A stretch of DNA of 64,000 nucleotides, taken from the NCBI GenBank assembly GCA_025200525.1, contig CM045763.1:157052246-157116245 (forward strand), given 5' to 3'. The DNA is from Camellia lanceoleosa (Eukaryota; Streptophyta; Magnoliopsida; Ericales; Theaceae). This document shows, piece by piece, positions 57,705 through 64,000 of the stretch. The notes below the pieces were generated by a model that made no database searches, was not told where the DNA came from, and worked only from the letters and a program-made list of their open reading frames with translations. The position numbers and the translations under genes are program-made. The stretch's first letter is position 1. Every line of letters begins with the position of its first letter.

Positions 57705-58614
57705 ATTTTATTACTACTTTCCCATTTGATTTACTTTTTTCCAGTGTTATTCCAATGTTACAACTTTCCTATTTGATTATGTTTTTCTTGTGGCCACTAT
57801 ATAGACGAATTAGTAGAAGTTGTTGAAGTGGGAAAATACACTGGCCAATATATAGACGAATTACTACTTTTCCATTTGATGTTGTTTTTTCCAGGGTTAC
57901 TACTTTCCCAGTTCATTTTTTTTTTTTTCGAATTCAATTTGTTTTTCTAGTGTTACTACTTTCAAAGTGTTACTACTTTCCGGTTTTCTACTTTCCCATT
58001 TGATTCTGTTTTTCCAGTGTTACTACTTTCCTACTTTCTTATTTGATTTTGTTTTTCCAGCTGATTTTGTTATTCCAATGTTGCTACTTTCCGACTTTCC
58101 ATTTGATTTTGTTTTTCCTGTGTCACTACTTTCAAAGTGTAACTTTCCCGTAAGGTTTTACAACTTTCCTGTTTACTACTTGCCCATTTGATTTTGTTTT
58201 TCCAATGTTACTACTTTTCCATTTGATTACGTTTTTCTAGTCGTTTACTACTTTCCCATTTAATTTTTTTTTTCCAATTGATTTTGTTTTAGCAGTGTTA
58301 CTACTTTCAAAGTGTTACTACTTTCCTACTTTTCCATTTTATTTTGTTTTTCTAGTTGATTTGTTTGTCCAGTGTTACTACTTTCCCGTTTATTACTTTC
58401 CTACTTTCCATTTGATTTTGTTTTTCCAGTGTCACTACTTTCATAGTGTTACTACTTTCCTGTTTACTACTTTCCCATTTGATTTTATTTTTCCAGTGTC
58501 ACTACTTTTCCATTTTATTTTATTTTTCTAGCAGTTTATTACTTTCCATTTGATTTTCATTTTGTTTTTCCAGTTGATTTTGTTTTTCCATTGTTACTAG
58601 TTTCCTGTTTACTA
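57705..58614. repeat. T-rich minisatellite, unit 2
   Basis: The theme is as in unit 1, with a shorter central part (some 35-bp copies missing near 58320). Confidence 0.85.
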
Positions 58615-59222
58615 CTCCATTAACAAGAAATGGAAAATACAAACACAACAAAATTTTGAAATACCTCAATGAGGATCAAACTAGAGAAGGAATGAATTTC
58701 GTAAAATATTTTTATCTTTCAATTTCCTTTACTTGATTTATTCCAAAAGTAAAATAAAAATATTGCACTGTTAGTCGATTGTTTTACTTCTTCACCTTAA
58801 ACAACAATAATATTACAATGTTAGTGGGGTGCTTTATTTGTACATCTTTTAATTACAAAATGGTTTCTACAGACATACACATAACTGAAGTGAATCAACC
58901 TGGTGAATTATATAATTATTAGTAATAAGTCCAACCATATGATATGGACTGCAATTATCTTATGTTATTGTTTCAACCTACTTTCTAAATTTTAATACCT
59001 AAATAAAAATATAAATGCCCCTTATAGAAATGAAGGACATGGAGTCCGAATACACGCCTAATCCGACTTATCAAATTTCAACCAAACAATATCGACACTT
59101 TCAAATATAAGCATTAAACATTAACAAAAAATAAGAAAATGGTTCAAAAAGTAAAAAAAATATAAAATCTACAAGCCAAAAAAAATAAAAATAAACATAA
59201 ACACAAACATGAGAAAAATTAC

Positions 59223-59251
59223 CACGTGCAAAGCACGTGCACTTCCACTAG
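59223..59251 (+). other. Helitron-like 3' terminus, unit 3
   Basis: The stem is perfect, with spacer cacttcca and CTAG then T. This is the consensus form. Confidence 0.65.
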
Positions 59252-59372
59252 TATATATAAAAGAAGATTAATACTTTCAATTGAATATTAACAATAAGAA
59301 TTTAATATATACAAGCATAAATAAGGACTAAAAAAACTAGTGAACCCAGAATAAGTGGAGGCATTCAAAATT

Positions 59373-59615
59373 TCAAACAAAAAAAAGAGAAAAAAAAAAG
59401 AAAAGGGATTTATTTATCTTCTTACTTAGCACGACCACAAGAAGCACAAATAAGACAATCATAGACCAAACTCTAGGATTGAAATTCTGGCATCGTACAA
59501 AGAGGTGTTTGATAATTTCAGACCCCAATCCTCTCGCAGCTAGTTTCACAATGTAATTAATGAAAACTTCCTTCGTAGAATTGGCTTGAGCTTCCAAGTT
59601 GAAGGGGGAGACCAC
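59373..59615 (-). pseudogene. Small membrane-protein ORF copy 4, no ATG
   Basis: TTG at 59597 replaces ATG. A GTG six codons further up opens the frame, and a TAG lies three codons before that. The core has a group-specific change, IVKLAARGLGSEI instead of IVKPAVRALGFEI, shared with copies 5 and 6. The tail ends FFFFSLFFV. Confidence 0.45.
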
Positions 59616-59621
59616 TCTGGC

Positions 59622-59682
59622 CTATATATAGACGAATTACTAGAAGTTGTTGAAGGGGGAGAATATACTGTCCTGTATATAG
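59622..59682 (-). promoter_or_regulatory. Duplicated TATA-like boxes, unit 3
   Basis: The proximal ctatatatag is at 59622-59631. The second copy has changed to ctgtatatag (59673-59682), a change shared with units 4 and 5. The third is at 59831-59840. Confidence 0.45.
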
Positions 59683-59689
59683 ACGAATT

Positions 59690-60523
59690 ACTACTTTATT
59701 ACTACTTTCCCGTTTGATTTATTTTTTTCCAGTGTTATTCCAACGTTACAACTTTCCCATTTGATTATATTTTTCTAGTGGCCACTATATAGACGAATTA
59801 ATAAAAGTTGTTGAAGGAAAATACACCGGCCTATATATAGACGAATTACTACTTTCCCATTTCATTTTTTTTTCCAATTGATTTTGTTTTTCCAGTGTTA
59901 CTACTTTCCTGTTTACTATTGTCCTACTTTCCCATTTGATTCTATTTTTCCAGTGTTACTACTTTCCAACTTTCCTATTTGATTTTGTTTTTCTAGCTGA
60001 TTTTGTTATTCCAGTGTTGCTACTTTCCGACTTTCCATTTGATTTTGTTTTTCCTGTGTCACTGCTTTCAAAGTGTAACTTTCCCGTAAGGTGTTAATAC
60101 TTTCCTGTTTACTACTTGCCCATTTGATTTTGTTTTTCCGGTGTTACTACTTTTCCATTTGATTACGTTTTTCTAGTCATTTACTACTTTCCCTTTTAAT
60201 TTTTTTTTTCCAACTGATTTTTTTTTGCAGTGTTACTACTTTCCTATGTACAACTTTCCTACTTTTTCATTTGATTTTGTTTTTCTAGTTGATTTTGTTT
60301 GTCCAGTGTTACTACTTTCCCGTTTATAACTTCCCTACTTTCCATTTGATTTTGTTTTTCCAGTGTCACTACTTTCATAGTGTCACTACTTTCCCATTTG
60401 ATTTTTTTTTTTTCCAGTGATACTACTTTTCCATTTCATTTTATTTTTCTAGCCGTTTATTACTTTCCATTTGATTTTCATTTGGATTTTGTTTTTCCAT
60501 TGTTACTACTTTCCCGTTTACTA
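59690..60523. repeat. T-rich minisatellite, unit 3
   Basis: It is shorter than in unit 1; a block near 59865 has lost the fccatttgatgttg copy seen in the other units. Confidence 0.8.
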
Positions 60524-61132
60524 CTCCATCAACAAGATTTGGAAAATACAAACACAACAAAATTTTGAAATTCCTCAATGAGGATCAAACTAGAGAAGGA
60601 ATGAATTTCATAAAATATTTTTATCTTTCAATTTCCTTTACTTGATTTATTCCAAAAGTAAAATAAAAATATTACACTATTAGTCGATTGTTTTACTTCT
60701 TCAGCTTAAAGAATAATAATATTACAATGTTAGTTGGGTGCTTTATTTGTAGATCTTTTAATTACAAAATGGTTTCTACAGACATACACATAACTGAAGT
60801 GAATCAACCTGGTGAATTATATAATTAATAGTAATAAGTCCAACCATATGATACAGACTGCAATTATCTTATGTTATTGTTTCAACCTACTTTCTAAGTT
60901 TTAATACCTATATAAAAATATAAATGCCCCTTATAGATATGAAGGACATGGAGTCCGATTACACGCCTAATCCGACTTATCAAATTTCAACCAAAACAGT
61001 ATCAACACTTTCAAATATAAGCATTAAACATTAACGGAAAATAAGAAAATAGTTCAAAAAGTAAAACAAATATAAAATCTACAAGCCAAAAAAAATAAAA
61101 ATAAACATAACCATAAACATGAGAAAAATTAC

Positions 61133-61161
61133 CACGTGCAAAGCACGTGCACTTCCACTAG
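61133..61161 (+). other. Helitron-like 3' terminus, unit 4
   Basis: It is identical in stem, spacer and CTAG to unit 3. Confidence 0.65.
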
Positions 61162-61274
61162 TATATATAAAAGAAGATTAATACTTTCAATTGAATATTA
61201 ACAATAAGAATTTAATATATACAAGCATAAATAAGGACTAAAAAAACTAGTGAACCCAGAATAAGTGGAGGCAT

Positions 61275-61526
61275 TCAAAATTTCAAACAAAAAAAAGAGA
61301 AAAAAAAAAAGAAAAGGGATTTATTTATCTTCTTACTTAGCACGACCACAAGAAGCACAAATAAGACAATCATAGACCAAACTCTAGGATTGAAATTCTG
61401 GCATCGTACAAAGAGGTGTTTGATAATTTCAGACCCCAATCCTCTCGTAGCTAGTTTCACAATGTAATTAATGAAAACTTCCTTCGCAGAATTGGCTTGA
61501 GCTTCCAAGTTGAAGGGGGAGAACAC
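61275..61526 (-). pseudogene. Small membrane-protein ORF copy 5, no ATG
   Basis: TTG at 61508 replaces ATG, and the frame opens at a GTG at 61526. The core is IVKLATRGLGSEIIKHLFVR. One extra A in the following homopolymer tract shifts the tail to end FCLKF, showing that the tail is not conserved. Confidence 0.45.
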
Positions 61527-61532
61527 TCTGGC

Positions 61533-61593
61533 CTATATATAGACGAATTACTAGAAGTTGTTGAAGGGGGAGAATATAATGTCCTGTATATAG
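61533..61593 (-). promoter_or_regulatory. Duplicated TATA-like boxes, unit 4
   Basis: ctatatatag is at 61533-61542, ctgtatatag at 61584-61593, and a third box at 61742-61751. Confidence 0.45.
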
Positions 61594-61602
61594 ACGAATT
61601 AC

Positions 61603-62486
61603 TACTTTATTACTACTTTCCCATTTGATTTATTTTTTTCCAGTGTTGTTCCAACGTTACAACTTTCCCATTTGATTATGTTTTTCTAGTTGCCACTATA
61701 TAGACGAATTAGTAAAAGTTGTTGAAGGAAAATACACTGGCCTATATATAGACGAATTACTACTTTTCCATTTGATGTTGTTTTTCCAAGGTTACTACTT
61801 TCCCATTTCATTTTTTTGTTCCAGTTGATTTTGTTTTTCCAGTGTTACTACTTTCCTGTTTACTACTGTCGTACTTTCCCATTTGATTATGTTTTTCCAG
61901 TGTTACTACTTTCCCACTTTCCTATTTGATTTTGTTTTTCTAGCTGATTTTGTTATTCTAGTGTTGCTACTTTCCGACTTTCCATTTGATTTTGTTTTTC
62001 CTGTGTCACTGCTTTCAAAGTGTAACTTTCCCGTAAGGTGTTAATACTTTCCTGTTTACTACTTGCCCGTTTGATTTTGTTTTTCCGGTGTTACTACTTT
62101 TCCATTTGATTACGTTTTTCTAGTCGTTTACTACTTTCCCTTTTAATTTTTTTTTTCCAATTGATTTTGTTTTTGCAGTGTTACTACTTTCAAAGTGTTA
62201 CTACTTTCCTGTGTACAACTTTCCTACTTTTTCATTTGATTTTGTTTTTCCAGTTGATTTTGTTTGTCCAGTGTTACTACTTTCCCGTTTATAACTTCCC
62301 TACTTTCCATTTGATTTTGTTTTTCCAGTGTCACTACTTTCATAGTGTTACTACTTTCCCATTTGATTTTTTTTTTCCAGTGTTACTACTTTTCCATTTC
62401 ATTTTATTTTTCTAGCCGTTAATTACTTTCCATTTGATTTTTATTTTGATTTTGTTTTGCCATTGTTACTACTTTCCCGTTTACTA
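61603..62486. repeat. T-rich minisatellite, unit 4
   Basis: The copy order is very close to unit 5, which supports a recent duplication of these two units. Confidence 0.8.
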
Positions 62487-63105
62487 CTCCATCAACAAGA
62501 TTTGGAAAATACAAACACAACAAAATTTTGAAATTCCTCAATGAGGATCAAACTAGAGAAGGAATGAATTTCATAAAATATTTTTATCTTTCAATTTCCT
62601 TTACTTGATTTATTCCAAAAGTAAAATAAAAATATTACACTATTAGTCGATTGTTTTACTTCTTCAGCTTAAAGAATAATCATATTACAATGTTAGTTGG
62701 GTGCTTTATTTGTACATCTTTTAATTACAAAATGGTTTCTACAGACATACACATAACTGAAGTGAATCAACCTGGTGAATTATATAATTAATAGTAATAA
62801 GTCCAACCATATGATACGGACTGCAATTATCTTATTTTATTGTTTCAACCTACTTTCTAAATTTTAATACCTAAATAAAAATATAAATGCCCCTTATAGA
62901 TATGAAGGACATGGAGTCAGATTACACGCCTAATCCGACTTATCAAATTTCAACCAAACAGTATCAACACTTTCAAATATAAGCATTAAACATTAACAGA
63001 AAATAAGAAAATGGTTCAAAAAGTAAAACAAATATAAAATCTACAAGCCAAAAAAAATAAAATAAAAATAAACATAAACATAAACATAAACATGAGAAAA
63101 ATTAC

Positions 63106-63134
63106 CACATGCAAAGCACGTGCACTTCCACTAG
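63106..63134 (+). other. Helitron-like 3' terminus, unit 5
   Basis: It has the cacatgc stem variant also seen in unit 1, then the consensus spacer and CTAG, T. Confidence 0.6.
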
Positions 63135-63255
63135 TATATATAAAAGAAGATTAATACTTTCAATTGAATATTAACAATAAGAATTTAATATATACAAGCA
63201 TAAATAAGGACTAAAAAAACTAGTGAACCCAGAATAAGTGGAGGCATTCAAAATT

Positions 63256-63498
63256 TCAAACAAAAAAAAGAGAAAAAAAAAAGAAAAGGGATTTATTTAT
63301 CTTCTTACTTAGCACGACCACAAGAAGCACAAATAAGACAATCATAGACCAAACTCTAGGATTGAAATTCTGGCATCGTACAAAGAGGTGTTTGATAATT
63401 TCAGACCCCAATCCTCTCGCAGCTAGTTTCACAATGTAATTAATGAAAACTTCCTTCGCAGAATTGGCTTGAGCTTCCAAGTTGAAGGGGGAGAACAC
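63256..63498 (-). pseudogene. Small membrane-protein ORF copy 6, no ATG
   Basis: TTG at 63480 replaces ATG. The protein frame is the same as copy 4 apart from one residue (NSAKEVF against NSTKEVF), so copies 4-6 form a young group. Confidence 0.45.
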
Positions 63499-63504
63499 TC
63501 TGGC

Positions 63505-63564
63505 CTATATATAGAAGAATTACTAGAAGTTGTTGAAGGGGAGAATACACTGTCCTGTATATAG
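63505..63564 (-). promoter_or_regulatory. Duplicated TATA-like boxes, unit 5
   Basis: ctatatatag is at 63505-63514, ctgtatatag at 63555-63564, and a third box at 63713-63722. Confidence 0.45.
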
Positions 63565-63575
63565 ACGAATTACTA

Positions 63576-64000
63576 CTTTATTACTACTTTCCCATTTGAT
63601 TTATTTTTTTCCAGTGTTGTTCCAACGTTACAACTTTCCCATTTGATTTTGTTTTTCTAGTGGCCACTATATAGACGAATTAGTAAAAGTTGTTGAAGGA
63701 AAATACACTGGCCTATATATAGACGAATTACTACTTTTCCATTTGATATTGTTTTTCCAAGGTTACTACTTTCCCATTTCATTTTTTTTTTCCAGTTGAT
63801 TTTGTTTTTCCAGTGTTACTACTTTCCTGTTTACTACTGTCCTACTTTCCCATTTGATTATGTTTTTCCAGTGTTACTACTTTCCCACTTTCCTATTTGA
63901 TTTTGTTTTTCTAGCTGATTTTGTTATTCCAGTGTTGCTACTTTCCGACTTTCCATTTGATTTTGTTTTTCCTATGTCACTGCTTTCAAAGTGTAACTTT
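63576..64000. repeat. T-rich minisatellite, unit 5, cut by window end
   Basis: The first 425 bp match unit 4 closely, and the array appears to continue beyond the window. Confidence 0.8.

Larger units (their letters stand above)
53257..64000. repeat. Tandem array, 1.91-1.99 kb unit, at least six copies
   Basis: The landmark tctggcatcg recurs at 53573, 55521, 57499, 59486, 61397 and 63369, giving periods of 1948, 1978, 1987, 1911 and 1972 bp. Unit 0 also includes 38277-38506 and 49764-49966 once the LTRs are removed. Units begin at about 54650, 56641, 58617, 60526 and 62489; the last is cut by the window. Each has Helitron-like sequence and 3' end, a minus-strand small ORF, TATA-like boxes and a T-rich minisatellite. 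The three right-hand units share variants (for example aacaagatttgg in the last two) and the left ones are most diverged. Confidence 0.95.

Noticed and set aside
53457..63498. Small ORF family as a known peptide class (for example signalling peptide or toxin)
   Set aside because: No signal peptide, cysteine pattern or recognised motif; only a conserved core plus one hydrophobic segment can be supported.

Overview
The window is repeat-dense plant nuclear DNA, most likely from a eudicot (inferred from repeat content and base composition; the species cannot be named from this sequence). Nearly everything between positions 302 and 53251 is LTR retrotransposon sequence of the Ty3/gypsy type, stacked by nested insertion. 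The last 11 kb is a tandem array of a roughly 1.95-kb unit. I found no complete ordinary host gene, no rRNA or tRNA gene and no CRISPR array.

Layout from left to right. A minus-strand solo LTR lies at 302-3125 (5-bp target duplication tttat). Positions 3131-6698 are AT-rich host DNA with one short membrane-protein-like ORF (4677-4895, minus) behind a duplicated TATA box. From 6704 to 33030 there is an old, decayed gypsy element, called E1 here (duplication tttcc), whose gag-pol is split by a very long solo LTR of a second family, A1 (10483-27106, duplication gtatg). A1 is itself interrupted by a solo LTR of its own family, A2 (12467-16006, duplication taagg), and by a young minus-strand gypsy element, E2 (17031-25738), whose 5' LTR is truncated. 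E1 and E2 belong to one family: their LTRs start with TATAG rather than TG and they encode gag, protease, RT, RNase H, integrase and a chromodomain-like tail.

Downstream, 33036-34164 is host DNA and 34165 looks like the 5' end of a Helitron. This region is broken by a solo LTR (35372-37575, duplication gaaaa) and another solo LTR (38507-49763), which contains a third, nearly complete plus-strand gypsy element, E3 (40190-49334, duplication atagc). A further solo LTR at 49967-53251 (duplication gaaaa) follows. With these insertions removed, the sequence is continuous with the tandem array.

Each array unit (53257 to the window end, six copies, the last cut) holds a Helitron-like 3' terminus (hairpin plus CTAG), a minus-strand ORF homologous to the one at 4677-4895, two or three TATA-like boxes, and a T-rich minisatellite of about 35 bp. 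In every array copy the ATG seen at 4895 is replaced by TTG, while the roughly 60-residue core stays open.

The most unusual signal runs across families. At least four different LTR types carry 8-12 copies of a short family-specific GC-rich motif (CGCTCGAGCG, GGCCGAGGT, GGGTCGACACC, or GGCCGGCC/GTCGAC types), usually just upstream of the likely TATA box. This looks like convergent promoter architecture.
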